Assembly: GCF_008923365.1 (NCBI RefSeq)
Contig: NZ_WBMR01000039.1
Coordinates: 1-57,499, forward strand
DNA: 57,499 nt
Direction of reading: 5' to 3'
From: Actinomadura montaniterrae
Lineage (GTDB): Bacteria; Actinomycetota; Actinomycetes; Streptosporangiales; Streptosporangiaceae
A program made the translations under genes and the position numbers. Below are positions 1 to 7,798 of the stretch, piece by piece (positions within the stretch are counted from its first letter, which is position 1; every line of letters begins with the position of its first letter). The notes beneath the pieces are model-generated. The model was given only the letters and a program-made list of their open reading frames with translations. It ran no database searches and was not told the origin of the DNA.

Positions 1-18
1 GGGCCGTCCGGACGGCCC
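1..18. repeat. Perfect 18-bp palindrome at the left edge
   Basis: GGGCCGTCCGGACGGCCC is its own reverse complement. It could be the stem of a terminator for a gene left of the window or a protein-binding site. No T-run follows it. The function is not decided by the sequence. Confidence 0.5.
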
Positions 19-60
19 GACAGCGCCATCGCGCCGCTCCCGGCCCATGCCGACGCCGCG

Positions 61-96
61 CCCGCGTCCGGTGGCGTGCCCGCGTCCGGTGGCGTG
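61..96. repeat. Perfect tandem duplication, 2 x 18 bp
   Basis: CCCGCGTCCGGTGGCGTG occurs twice head to tail (61-78 and 79-96) in non-coding DNA downstream of the first SDR gene. It looks like replication slippage. I see no coding sequence in 1-169. Confidence 0.75.
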
Positions 97-169
97 CCGC
101 TCACCGGCGCCGGCTTCCTGCGTCGCCGCTGGGTCCGCGCATGATCCCGACGATAGCGCCGGGCCGCCG

Positions 170-928
170 TCACCGGGCCACGTAGCCTCCGTCCACGGGG
201 AGGGCGGCGCCGGTGACGAACGACGACTCGTCCCCGGCGAGGAAGAGCGCGGCGGCGGCGAGTTCGGATGGCAACCCCCACCGGTTCATCGGCTGGACGC
301 GCATCGGCATGTCCGGCGGCGGTTCCGGGTTCTTCTCGGACGCGCCCGCGAGCCCCGTCCACGTCATGCCGGGGCAGATCGCGTTGACCCGCACGCCCTG
401 CTCGGCGTAGTCGAGCGCGGCGCTCTTGGTCATCTGGACGACGCCGCCCTTGGCCGCCGCGTACACCGAGTGCTCCTTCCACCCGACGAGCCCGGCGGAG
501 GACGCGGTGTTCACGACGGAGCCGCCGCCGGTGCGCAGCATCGCGGCGATCCCGTACTTCATGCCGAGGAAGACGCCCTTGAGGTTCACCGCGATGACGT
601 CGTCGAAGGTGCTCTCGTCCTGCTCGGTGATGGGCTTGCGGGGGCCGCCGAAGCCGGCGTTGTTGCACAGCACGTCGAGCCGCCCGAAACGGCGTTCCGC
701 CGCCTCGATCATGGCGCGCACGTCGGCGGCGGCGGACACGTCGGCGTGTACCGCGATGGCCGCGTCGCCGATCTCCGCGGCGACGTCGTCCTGCCGTCCG
801 CTGCGGTCCGCGCACACGACCTTCGCGCCGTGCTCCGCGAACAGGACCGCCATCGACCGCCCGATCCCCGACCCCGCGCCGGTGATTACGGCGACCTTGC
901 CGGTGAGCCGTCCTGCGTTGTCCGTCAT
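170..928 (-). CDS. SDR-family NAD(P)-dependent oxidoreductase
   Basis: A 252-residue classical short-chain dehydrogenase/reductase, the normal family length. It has the N-terminal dinucleotide motif TGAGSGIG, the NNAG motif and the catalytic S...YxxxK set (Ser in NTASSAG, then YAAAK), and it ends with the usual ITGxxxPVDGG-like tail (VTGAALPVDGGY). It would oxidise or reduce an alcohol/ketone in the cytoplasm. The ATG was chosen because AAGGAAG lies seven bases upstream and because ATGA overlaps the stop of the PaaX-type gene, so the two are co-transcribed. The exact substrate cannot be read from the sequence; a role in the island's ring-alcohol oxidation is inference. Confidence 0.9.
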   Translation of the reverse strand: MTDNAGRLTGKVAVITGAGSGIGRSMAVLFAEHGAKVVCADRSGRQDDVAAEIGDAAIAVHADVSAAADVRAMIEAAERRFGRLDVLCNNAGFGGPRKPITEQDESTFDDVIAVNLKGVFLGMKYGIAAMLRTGGGSVVNTASSAGLVGWKEHSVYAAAKGGVVQMTKSAALDYAEQGVRVNAICPGMTWTGLAGASEKNPEPPPDMPMRVQPMNRWGLPSELAAAALFLAGDESSFVTGAALPVDGGYVAR

Positions 929-1857
929 GGTGTGCTTCCTTGCGTCAGGTCCGGCGGCGCGCTCGTGGTGGTGCGATGCCGCGTCATCCGGGCGAGTGCC
1001 GCGTCGTGCCTGGCGATGATCTGGCGGACGCGCGCCTCCGCCAGCGGCCCGAGCCCGTCGTAGACCCCGGCGAACAGGCCGCGCGCCTGCCGGCCCGGCC
1101 ACGGGCGGGGGAGCAGGCTCTCCGGCAGTTCCGGGTCGAGGCTGACCAGCTCGCGCCAGGCGTCCTTGACGTCCGTCCGGGCCACGAGCGCCTCCGCGGT
1201 CCCGACCTGGCCGTGCTCGACGCGGTGGAGCAGCGGCTCGTGCTCGGCGATGAACGCCTCGTAGCGCGCGGCGATCGCCTCGACGTCCCAGGCGGCGAGC
1301 GGGTCGCCGGGCCCGGCCGCGTACGTCACCTCGGCGCGCAGGACGGTCGCGTGCCCCACTCCCAGGTTCTCCAGGAGCTCGACGGTCTGGTCCCGGTCGG
1401 CGTGCGGCGACACCCAGACGCTGTCGTAGAGAGGGGCGTAACCGAGCCAGCGCAGCCGCGTCCTGATGACGTACCGCAGGTCGCGCTGCTCGTCGGGGAC
1501 CGAGAACAGGACGGTCGTCCAGGAGCCGTCCCACGCCCGGTCCCCGGCGCGGAACTCCACGACGCGCCGCTGGGTCTGCTCCAGCGCGCGCGCAGCACCC
1601 GGCGTCATCCGGTAGAACGTCCGCCGGCCGGTCTTCGTCGCCTCAAGGAGGTCCCGCCGGGCGAGCCGCGCGATCGCGGCCCGGGCGCTCGCCTGCGTGT
1701 TGGCGAACTCGGTGAGCAGCTCGACCAGCGCCGCGGACGGCAGGTACGCGTCGGTGCCGAACCAGTAGTCGGTGAACAGCCCCAGGAGCAGGTGCTGCGG
1801 GTTCGGCCCGACCTGGACGCGCGGGAAGTCGACCTCGGTCTCCACGTAGGCTTCCAT
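925..1857 (-). CDS. PaaX-family transcriptional regulator
   Basis: About 310 residues, matching the PaaX family (phenylacetyl-CoA-responsive repressors and relatives). An N-terminal winged helix spans roughly residues 20-90 (LTEFANTQASARAAIARLARR recognition region), followed by the PaaX central domain containing WTTVLFSVPDEQRDLRY-like sequence and an alpha-helical C-terminus. GTG at 1860 directly precedes the ATG and is an alternative start. No clear Shine-Dalgarno is seen, so it may be leaderless. It is translationally coupled to the SDR that follows it. No paa catabolic genes are in the window, so the effector is probably another acyl-CoA (inference), perhaps one made by the neighbouring Rieske/crotonase genes. 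Confidence 0.85.
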   Translation of the reverse strand: MEAYVETEVDFPRVQVGPNPQHLLLGLFTDYWFGTDAYLPSAALVELLTEFANTQASARAAIARLARRDLLEATKTGRRTFYRMTPGAARALEQTQRRVVEFRAGDRAWDGSWTTVLFSVPDEQRDLRYVIRTRLRWLGYAPLYDSVWVSPHADRDQTVELLENLGVGHATVLRAEVTYAAGPGDPLAAWDVEAIAARYEAFIAEHEPLLHRVEHGQVGTAEALVARTDVKDAWRELVSLDPELPESLLPRPWPGRQARGLFAGVYDGLGPLAEARVRQIIARHDAALARMTRHRTTTSAPPDLTQGSTP

Positions 1858-1878
1858 CACGCGGGAAGGCTATCCGCG

Positions 1879-1907
1879 GCGGTTCCGCCCGGACGCCCGC
1901 GAACCGC
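1879..1907. terminator. Inverted repeat between the Rieske operon and the PaaX-type gene
   Basis: GCGGTTC (1879-1885) and GAACCGC (1901-1907) form a 7-bp stem, flanked on each side by CCGCGG. It lies in the 58-bp gap after the companion-protein gene and before the PaaX-type gene, both on the minus strand. It could be a rho-independent-like terminator without a T-run, or the PaaX operator; the sequence does not separate the two. Confidence 0.35.
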
Positions 1908-1918
1908 GGCGGCGGTGG

Positions 1919-2281
1919 TCATCGTCCGATCCCCGTTGACACGGCCGGTTCGGCGGTGGTGTCGAAGAAGGCGGCGCCGGAGTCGGGGATGCGGGGCTGG
2001 TGGAACACGTTGACCGCGTAGGAGACGAGGATCATCGAGTACAGCAGCTGCAGCAGCCGGGTGGCGTCGTCGGGCAGGTCGTCCAGGTCGAGTGCGTTGA
2101 GGTATTCGATGGCCTGTTCGGCGCGGGGTGCGATGGCGTCGTAGAAGGCGGCCAGTTCGTCGAAGGTCTTGGACAGGCGCATGTCGTAGCGTTCCTGCCG
2201 GGTGGGGCGGGCCCAGTCGGCGACCCAGGGTTCCAGGTCGGTGAACGGGGCGGGCAGGCTGGTCGCCGTGGTGGTCGCCAT
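1919..2281 (-). CDS. Small Rieske-oxygenase companion protein, copy 1 (uncharacterised family)
   Basis: A 120-residue protein whose start overlaps the stop of the Rieske oxygenase gene by one base (TGATG). Two homologues (19400-19735 and 24048-24380) also directly follow Rieske genes. Shared positions include LEPW/F, a Trp, an AT/PT-xxxRY segment, RL, FYDA, PR, LP, LLYSMI, VS, QP, DSG, FD and EP. It is mostly helical by composition, has no signal peptide and no metal-cluster motif. It is far shorter than the 160-190-residue beta subunits of ring-hydroxylating dioxygenases and does not resemble them. I do not recognise a named family. A role as accessory subunit or chaperone of the oxygenase is inference. 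This copy is the most divergent and lacks the KWC cysteine of the other two. Confidence 0.75.
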   Translation of the reverse strand: MATTTATSLPAPFTDLEPWVADWARPTRQERYDMRLSKTFDELAAFYDAIAPRAEQAIEYLNALDLDDLPDDATRLLQLLYSMILVSYAVNVFHQPRIPDSGAAFFDTTAEPAVSTGIGR

Positions 2282-3582
2282 CAGCCCTCCTTGTGGGTGT
2301 TGCGGGTTTGGTGGGCGGTGACGGTGTCGCGGACGGTCTTGTGGAATTTGCGGATGAGCAGTTCCTGGTCGGACAGGTGGAATTGCTGGTTGGCGCGGGT
2401 GGACAGGCCCTGCTGGGTGGCTTCGATGGTGTTGACGTCCTGCATGGCGAACTCGATGGTGCTGTCGACGACGAGTTCCTGCGCCAGCCGTTCCTGGGCG
2501 TTGGTGGGCGGGACGAAGTACAGGTCGATGTCGTAGGTGTGCTTGTCGACCGCTTCGGGCCAGTAGGTGTAGGTGATGTAGAACCCGCGTGCCCAGATCT
2601 GCACCGACAGGTTGGGGAACAGCCAGAACTGGTCGTTGCCCCAGGAGCGGATGTTGCCCTTGTTGAGGAAGTCGGGGAGGGGACCGAGGTCGGGGACGTC
2701 GTCGGGGCCGAACAGCCCGGCGCGGAACAGCTTGTAGACCCAGATCTGGTCGCGTTCGGCGGGGCCGGCGGTGCCGGGCTCGCGCGGCGGGAGCGGGGGC
2801 GGGCCGGGCACCGAGGTGAGCATGTGCGGGGTGAACAGGTCGTAGTGGTAGGCGTCGACCGGCGGGACGAGCTTCTCGGCCTTGGCGATGTCCTTGGCGA
2901 TGAACCGGGCGTGGACGTACGGCGGGTGGTACCACTCGCAGACCGAGTCGACGGCGAGTTTCCAGTTGCCGCGGATCGGTGCGGAGAACCCGTAGTGCTG
3001 GGTCATCTTGTGGAACGGGTAGGCCTCCAGTTCGAGGAGGCGGTCGCCGAGGTAGCTGCGCAGCGGGACGGGGTCGTCGGCGAGGTTGACGAAGATGAAT
3101 CCGGCGAACTCCTCGCAGTGCACCGGCGGCATCCGCAGGGAGTCCTTGTCCAGGCCGAAGAACTCTTGTTCGTTGGTGATGTGGGTGACGCGGCCGTCCA
3201 GGCCGTACCGCCAGCCGTGGTACTTGCAGGCGAACTCGCGGCACGAGCCCTTGGACTCCTCTTGCGGGTGTTCCTGCCAGACGACTTTGTTGCCGCGGTG
3301 GGCGCAGACGTTGTGGAAGGCGTTGACCTTCCCGTCACGGCGCCGCGCGATCACGATCGAGGCCAGGCCGTGCAGTTCGCGGGTGAAGAACGTGCCCGGC
3401 CGGGGCAGCCGCTCGGACCGGCCGACGTACAGCCAGGACCGCTTGAACACCGCCTCGCGTTCGGCGGCGAAGAACTCCGGGGAGATCGCGTCCTCATAGT
3501 CCACGGGCCCGGTGCCGAGGTCGGGGTAGTCCGGGGTGAACTTGCCTCTCCCCGTGGATAGGCGTTGCTGCAGCTCGGTCAT
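2281..3582 (-). CDS. Rieske non-haem iron oxygenase, alpha subunit (copy 1)
   Basis: A 433-residue aromatic-ring-hydroxylating-type oxygenase. The [2Fe-2S] Rieske ligands are C93-x-H95 and C119-x2-H122 (CKYHGWRYGLDG). The mononuclear iron histidines are H219 and H224 (EWYHPPYVH). The position that bridges the two centres, usually Asp, is Glu216. It would insert oxygen into a C-H or C=C bond using electrons from a reductase/ferredoxin that is not encoded here. It is transcribed with the small companion gene that overlaps its stop. A possible promoter lies at 3613-3642. Architecture and N-terminus (DYEDAISPEFF) match copies 2 and 3 in this window. The substrate is unknown. Confidence 0.93.
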   Translation of the reverse strand: MTELQQRLSTGRGKFTPDYPDLGTGPVDYEDAISPEFFAAEREAVFKRSWLYVGRSERLPRPGTFFTRELHGLASIVIARRRDGKVNAFHNVCAHRGNKVVWQEHPQEESKGSCREFACKYHGWRYGLDGRVTHITNEQEFFGLDKDSLRMPPVHCEEFAGFIFVNLADDPVPLRSYLGDRLLELEAYPFHKMTQHYGFSAPIRGNWKLAVDSVCEWYHPPYVHARFIAKDIAKAEKLVPPVDAYHYDLFTPHMLTSVPGPPPLPPREPGTAGPAERDQIWVYKLFRAGLFGPDDVPDLGPLPDFLNKGNIRSWGNDQFWLFPNLSVQIWARGFYITYTYWPEAVDKHTYDIDLYFVPPTNAQERLAQELVVDSTIEFAMQDVNTIEATQQGLSTRANQQFHLSDQELLIRKFHKTVRDTVTAHQTRNTHKEG

Positions 3583-3612
3583 GCGCTGTCTCCCTGCTGT
3601 GGCGATGCCGCG

Positions 3613-3642
3613 ATGGTAGTCACTTTTTCTCGCAAGCTACAA
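3613..3642 (-). promoter_or_regulatory. Candidate sigma-70-like promoter for the Rieske copy 1 operon
   Basis: On the minus strand TTGTAG (3642-3637) is followed after 18 bp by TACCAT (3618-3613), about 25-30 bases before the ATG at 3582. The surrounding 3625-3660 is unusually AT-rich for this genome. Seen by eye only. Confidence 0.4.
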
Positions 3643-3668
3643 AATTATGTCGTCTTTTCGGGTGACGG

Positions 3669-4523
3669 TCATGACCACGGCTTGTCGTTCCAGGCGCGGT
3701 CGAGGGGCTCCATGCCGCCGCCGAAGGGGAAGAACTCCTGCTGGGCGTAGGTCTCGCGGGCCAGGCCGTGGCCGAGTTCCTCCAGGTAGGCGCGCTTGAG
3801 GTTCTGGGTGAACAGCTGCCGGGTGTAGCGCAGCACCATCGGCGGCCGCTTGATCAGCTCGCGGGCGAGTTCCCACGCCCGGTCGAGGACCTGGTCTTTG
3901 GGCAGGACCTCGTTGACCGCGCCCCACTCCTTGGCTTCCTGCGCGGACAGCTTCTTGCCGGTGAGCAGGAAGTAGCGGGCACGGTTGTGGCCGACCAGGA
4001 AGCTCCAGATGACGTGCTGCCCGTCGCCGGGCACCTGGCCGCGCGGGAAGTGCGAGACGTCCTGGAAGTAGGCGTCCTCGGAGGCCAGCACGATGTCGCC
4101 CATCAGCGGGACCTCGGAGTGGATGTTGCACGGGCCGTTGACCACGCTGATCATCGGCACGTCCACCTCCAGGACGTTCTGCTGGAGCTGGCGGTTGTAC
4201 CAGGCCTTCTCGTCCAGCTTGTGCAGGCCGCGGAGGCCGGGCATGGCGTCGTAGACCGGCGGGTCGGGCAGCGTGCCATCGGGCATCAGGCCCCAGTCGG
4301 CGTTGTAGTTGGCGCCGGTGCCGGTGTGGATGAGCAGCTTGATCTCGCGGTCGCCGGCGACGTCGGCGAACGCGTCGGCCATGTCGTCGTGCGACTTCCA
4401 GTCCCACACCAGGCTCCCGCCGTCGGTGTGGCACCGCATCAGCAGGATCCCGTCGTCGCTCAGCTCGAAGCTGTAGTTGGGGTAGCGGTCCTTGTAGTCC
4501 TCGTACCTGGCGCGCTTGACCAT
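3669..4523 (-). CDS. Crotonase-fold hydrolase resembling 6-oxocamphor hydrolase (beta-diketone C-C hydrolase)
   Basis: A 284-residue enoyl-CoA hydratase/isomerase-superfamily protein. It carries the residue pattern known for 6-oxocamphor hydrolase: His135 (IHSE), His158 (SHFPRG) and Asp167 (PGDG). The spacings of 23 and 9 residues equal H122-H145-D154 of that enzyme, and a Trp sits at position 40 in both. The segment VPLMGDIVLASEDAYFQD also resembles it. 6-Oxocamphor hydrolase cleaves a cyclic 1,3-diketone by a retro-Claisen reaction without CoA. By inference this enzyme opens a ring diketone in the island's pathway. AAGGGA lies six bases before the ATG. It is divergent from the LLM oxidoreductase and upstream of the Rieske gene on the same strand. 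Alternative: an ordinary enoyl-CoA hydratase, which is less likely given the triad. Confidence 0.85.
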   Translation of the reverse strand: MVKRARYEDYKDRYPNYSFELSDDGILLMRCHTDGGSLVWDWKSHDDMADAFADVAGDREIKLLIHTGTGANYNADWGLMPDGTLPDPPVYDAMPGLRGLHKLDEKAWYNRQLQQNVLEVDVPMISVVNGPCNIHSEVPLMGDIVLASEDAYFQDVSHFPRGQVPGDGQHVIWSFLVGHNRARYFLLTGKKLSAQEAKEWGAVNEVLPKDQVLDRAWELARELIKRPPMVLRYTRQLFTQNLKRAYLEELGHGLARETYAQQEFFPFGGGMEPLDRAWNDKPWS

Positions 4524-4588
4524 CGGCCGTCCCTTCGTCCCGCGGTGCCCGGCCCGCCGGGCCTCTGTTGTGCGACATGGTTTTGGCG

Positions 4589-4602
4589 TACGGTGCTAAA
4601 TA
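4589..4602 (+). promoter_or_regulatory. Candidate -10 box for a leaderless transcript
   Basis: TACGGT (4589-4594) fits TAnnnT and lies seven bases before the ATG at 4602. No Shine-Dalgarno precedes that ATG, so the mRNA of the LLM oxidoreductase gene could start at its own start codon. The -35 element is not clear. Confidence 0.35.
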
Positions 4603-5561
4603 TGCATCCTTTTCGGTTCGCCGTCCAGGCGACGAAGGCGACCACGGGGGCGCAGTGGCGCGATCTCGCCCGCAAGGCCGAGGACCTCGGGTACGCCACG
4701 CTGTTCGTGGCCGACCACTACCTGGGCCCGGGCCCGGCGGCCCGGGAGTCGCGGTTGCCGCCGCAGCACCTCGCGCCGATCGCGGCGATGGCCACGGCCG
4801 CCGCCGTGACGCAGCGGCTCCGGGTCGGCTGCCGCGTGTTCTGCGTCGACTACCACGTCCCGGCCGTCCTGGCGAAGGAGGCGGCGACCCTCGACCTGCT
4901 GTCGGACGGCAGGCTGGAGTTCGGGATCGGCGCCGGCTGGAGCGAACGCGAATACCAGGCGATGGGGATCGACTTCGCAGCCCCGGCCCGCCGCGTCGAC
5001 AAGCTCCAAGACGTCGTCGCGCTCCTCAAAGCGCACTGGAGCGGCGAACCCCTCGACCATCAAGGCCCGTTCGCGACCGCGACAGGGTATGCGGGCCTGC
5101 CGCTGCCCGCGCGGCGGCCCCGCCCGCCGATCATGATCGGCGGCGCACGCAAACGCGTGCTGTCGCTCGCCGCCCGCGAAGCCGACATCGTCAGCATCAA
5201 CAACGTCCCGTTCGACGCGGTGAACGACGCCGGCCGCACACCCGCCGAAGAAGCCGCGCACCGCTTCGCCGTCGTCCGCGACGCGGCGGGGGAGCGGCTG
5301 ACCGGCCTGGAGATCGAAAGCTCCCCGTTCTTCACCGAGGTCACCGACGACCCCGGCGCCGCCGTCGCCCGCGTCGCCAAGATCATGGGCGTCCCGCCCG
5401 ACGGGCTCCCCGAACACCCCAACGTGCTGGTCGGCTCCCTCGACGAGGTCACCGACCGGCTCCAGCAGCGCCGCGAAACCTACGGCGCGAACTACATCAC
5501 CGTCCAGCAGCGCGAACTGGAACGCTTCGCGCCCGTCGTCGCCCGGCTCGCGGGCCGCTAA
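4602..5561 (+). CDS. LLM-class F420-dependent oxidoreductase
   Basis: A 319-residue luciferase-like monooxygenase-fold protein of the actinobacterial F420-dependent group. It has the N-terminal LGYATLFVADHY segment, then TLDLLSDGRLEFGIGAGWSEREYQAMGIDF, and PPIMIGGARKRVLSLAAREADIVSIN, which are typical of this group. It would transfer hydride between reduced F420 and a substrate, or act as a flavin monooxygenase, in the cytoplasm. The ATG at 4602 fits the usual family N-terminus; the open frame extends far upstream but that part is antisense to the crotonase gene. The family contains both F420 and FMN users, so the cofactor is inferred. It is divergent from the crotonase gene and leads into the CoA-transferase and CitE-like genes. 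Confidence 0.87.
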   Translation: MHPFRFAVQATKATTGAQWRDLARKAEDLGYATLFVADHYLGPGPAARESRLPPQHLAPIAAMATAAAVTQRLRVGCRVFCVDYHVPAVLAKEAATLDLLSDGRLEFGIGAGWSEREYQAMGIDFAAPARRVDKLQDVVALLKAHWSGEPLDHQGPFATATGYAGLPLPARRPRPPIMIGGARKRVLSLAAREADIVSINNVPFDAVNDAGRTPAEEAAHRFAVVRDAAGERLTGLEIESSPFFTEVTDDPGAAVARVAKIMGVPPDGLPEHPNVLVGSLDEVTDRLQQRRETYGANYITVQQRELERFAPVVARLAGR

Positions 5562-5602
5562 CAGATCGGCCGCCCCGGCCGGCAATCACGGAGGACTCGA
5601 AG

Positions 5603-6829
5603 GTGGTCGAACAGAAGAGCGGTGCGATGCCTGAGCCGCGGGGGCCGCTCGAAGGCGTGCGGGTCGTCGAGGCGGCCACCCTCGCCGCGGGGCCGACGGT
5701 GGCCACGGTGCTGGGGGAGTTCGGCGCCGAGGTCATCAAGATCGAGCCGCCGCGTACCGGTGACCCGATGCGCACCTGGGGCGACCGGAAGGACGGCATC
5801 GGCCTGGTCTGGAAGAGCATCAGCCGGAACAAGCGGTGCGTCACGCTCGATCTGCGCGTTCCCGCCGGTCAGCGGCTGCTGCACCGGTTGCTCGACCTCA
5901 GTGACGTGCTCGTGGTCGGCAACAGGCCGAGCGCCCTTGAACGGTGGGGGATCGACTACGACTCGGTCCATGCCGCGCACCCGCACGTCGTGGTCGCGCA
6001 CATCACCGGCTACGGGCGAGGCGGCCCGAAGAGCGACCGTCCCGGATACGGCACGCTCGCTGAGGCGATGAGCGGCTTCGCGCACGTCACCGGCCCGGCC
6101 GACGGGCCGCCGACCTTGCCGCCGTTCATGCTGGCCGACGGCATCGCCGGGCTCACCGCCGCCTACGCGGTGATGATGGCGCTCTACCACCGCGACGTCC
6201 ACGGCGCGGACGGTCAGCTCGTGGACGTCAGCCTCCTTGAACCGCTCGCACGCCTCATCGAGTCCGCGACGCTCGCCTACGACCAGCTCGGCACCATCAG
6301 GGCCAGGATGGGCAACCGGCTGGACGCCAGCGCCCCGCGCAACGCCTACCGCACCAGCGACGGCCGGTGGCTGGCGATCTCCAGCGCGTCGCCGAGCATC
6401 GCGGTGCGTGTCTTCCGCGCCATCGACCGCCCCGACCTGGCCGAGCACCCCGACTACATCGACCCCGTCCGGCGGCAGGAGCGGGCCGTCGAGGTGGACG
6501 AGCTGGTCGCCGGGTGGGTCGCGGGCCGCACGCTGGAGGAGGCGATGGCCGTGTTCGAGGACGCCGAAGTGACCGCGGCACCTGTGTACGACGCGCCCGC
6601 GCTGCTCGCCGACGCGCACCTGCGCGCCCGCGGCACCTTCCGGACCGTGGACGACCCCGACCTCGGCCGCATGACCGTCCAGGCCCCGGTGCCGAGACTC
6701 AGCGCCACCCCGGGACGCATCACCCACCTCGGCCGCCGGCTCGGCGCCGACAACGACCACGTCTACCGCGACCTGCTCGGCCTGAACCCCGCCGAGATCG
6801 CGGACCTGCGCGAGCAAGGAGTGATCTGA
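5603..6829 (+). CDS. CaiB/BaiF-type (family III) CoA-transferase, copy 1
   Basis: A 408-residue family III CoA-transferase. It has the characteristic N-terminus (GVRVVEAATLAAGPTVATVLGEFGAEVIKIEPP), the NKRCVTLDLR segment and the VDVSLLE stretch that follows GADGQ. At the place where formyl-CoA transferase has its catalytic Asp this protein appears to have the Glu of SLLE, so I would not assign a substrate. It would move CoA between carboxylic acids. GTG 5603 is chosen because GGAGG (5590-5594) lies eight bases upstream; ATG 5627 is the alternative. The stop overlaps the start of the CitE-like gene (TGATG), so the pair is translationally coupled. A second CaiB-CitE pair lies at 42918-44971. 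Confidence 0.9.
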   Translation: MVEQKSGAMPEPRGPLEGVRVVEAATLAAGPTVATVLGEFGAEVIKIEPPRTGDPMRTWGDRKDGIGLVWKSISRNKRCVTLDLRVPAGQRLLHRLLDLSDVLVVGNRPSALERWGIDYDSVHAAHPHVVVAHITGYGRGGPKSDRPGYGTLAEAMSGFAHVTGPADGPPTLPPFMLADGIAGLTAAYAVMMALYHRDVHGADGQLVDVSLLEPLARLIESATLAYDQLGTIRARMGNRLDASAPRNAYRTSDGRWLAISSASPSIAVRVFRAIDRPDLAEHPDYIDPVRRQERAVEVDELVAGWVAGRTLEEAMAVFEDAEVTAAPVYDAPALLADAHLRARGTFRTVDDPDLGRMTVQAPVPRLSATPGRITHLGRRLGADNDHVYRDLLGLNPAEIADLREQGVI

Positions 6830-7734
6830 TGCCCGAGCCCAGAGCCCGCAGGTCGGAACTGGCGACCCCGGCCAGCGACGAGCACATGTGCGCCAAGGCG
6901 GCGCAGTCGGGCGCCGACCTGGTCTTCCTCGACCTGGAGGACGCCTGCGCCCCGGCCGCCAAGGAGCGGGCGCGCGGCGTCGCGGTCGCCGCGCTGACCG
7001 GGCTGGACTGGGGACGCACCGTGCGCGCCGTCCGCGTCAACGGCCTGGACACCCCCTGGTGCCACGACGACGTCATCGAGGTCGTCACCGGGGCCCGCGA
7101 CGCGCTCGATGTGATCATCTTGCCCAAGGCGCGCACCGCCCGCGACGTGTGGTGGCTCGACGTCCTGCTCACCCAGCTCGAACACAAACTCGCCCTGCAC
7201 AAGCGGATCGGGATCGAAGTGCTCATCGAGGAAGCCGAAGGGCTCGCCAACGCCGTCGAGATCGCCCGCGCCGGCGACCGCCTTGAAGCGGTCATCTTCG
7301 GCGCCGGGGACCTGTCGGCCTCGCTGCGCGCCCGGGTCGACGGCAACTTCGACCCGCTCGGCGACTACCCCGGCGACTTCTGGCACCACGCCCGCGCCCA
7401 GGTCCTCACCGCCGCCCGCACCGCCGGCATCGACGCCATCGACGCGCCGTACCCCGCCTATCAGGACCCCGACGGCTACCGCAGAGCCGCCACCCACGCC
7501 GCCCTGCTCGGCTTCGACGGCAAATGGGCCATCCACCCCAGCCAGATCCCCATCGCCCACGAAGTCTTCACCCCGACCACCGAGGAGATCGCGCAGGCCA
7601 AGGCGGTCATGGCGGACTACGAGCAGGCCGCTGCAGACGGCACCGGCGCCATCGGCCGCGACGGACGCCTCGTCGACGCCGCCCACATGCGCCACGCCGC
7701 CAACGTCCTGCGCCGGGCGGCGCCGACGGGCTGA
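6829..7734 (+). CDS. HpcH/HpaI aldolase / citrate-lyase-beta-like (CitE) protein, copy 1
   Basis: A 301-residue TIM-barrel lyase of the CitE-like family. It shows VFLDLEDACAP near the N-terminus, IGIEVLIEEAEG (metal-binding acidic residue region), FGAGDLSAS and the C-terminal WAIHPSQI motif that normally contacts CoA substrates. Relatives cleave malyl-CoA, beta-methylmalyl-CoA or citramalyl-CoA to a short acyl-CoA plus an oxo acid. Coupled to the family III CoA-transferase, it suggests activation of a hydroxy acid followed by C-C cleavage (inference). It is convergent with the SDR-DUF2867 gene; the 64 bp between them show no clear terminator hairpin. Confidence 0.88.
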   Translation: MPEPRARRSELATPASDEHMCAKAAQSGADLVFLDLEDACAPAAKERARGVAVAALTGLDWGRTVRAVRVNGLDTPWCHDDVIEVVTGARDALDVIILPKARTARDVWWLDVLLTQLEHKLALHKRIGIEVLIEEAEGLANAVEIARAGDRLEAVIFGAGDLSASLRARVDGNFDPLGDYPGDFWHHARAQVLTAARTAGIDAIDAPYPAYQDPDGYRRAATHAALLGFDGKWAIHPSQIPIAHEVFTPTTEEIAQAKAVMADYEQAAADGTGAIGRDGRLVDAAHMRHAANVLRRAAPTG

Positions 7735-7798
7735 CCTGCGAGGGCATGCAACTCCCGCGGCCGACTACCGATCCCGGGCGCGGCATGGTCCGGGGCGG

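Noticed and set aside
7735..7798. Terminator between the convergent CitE-like and SDR-DUF2867 genes
   Set aside because: The 64 bp are GC-rich but contain no stem longer than chance and no T-run.
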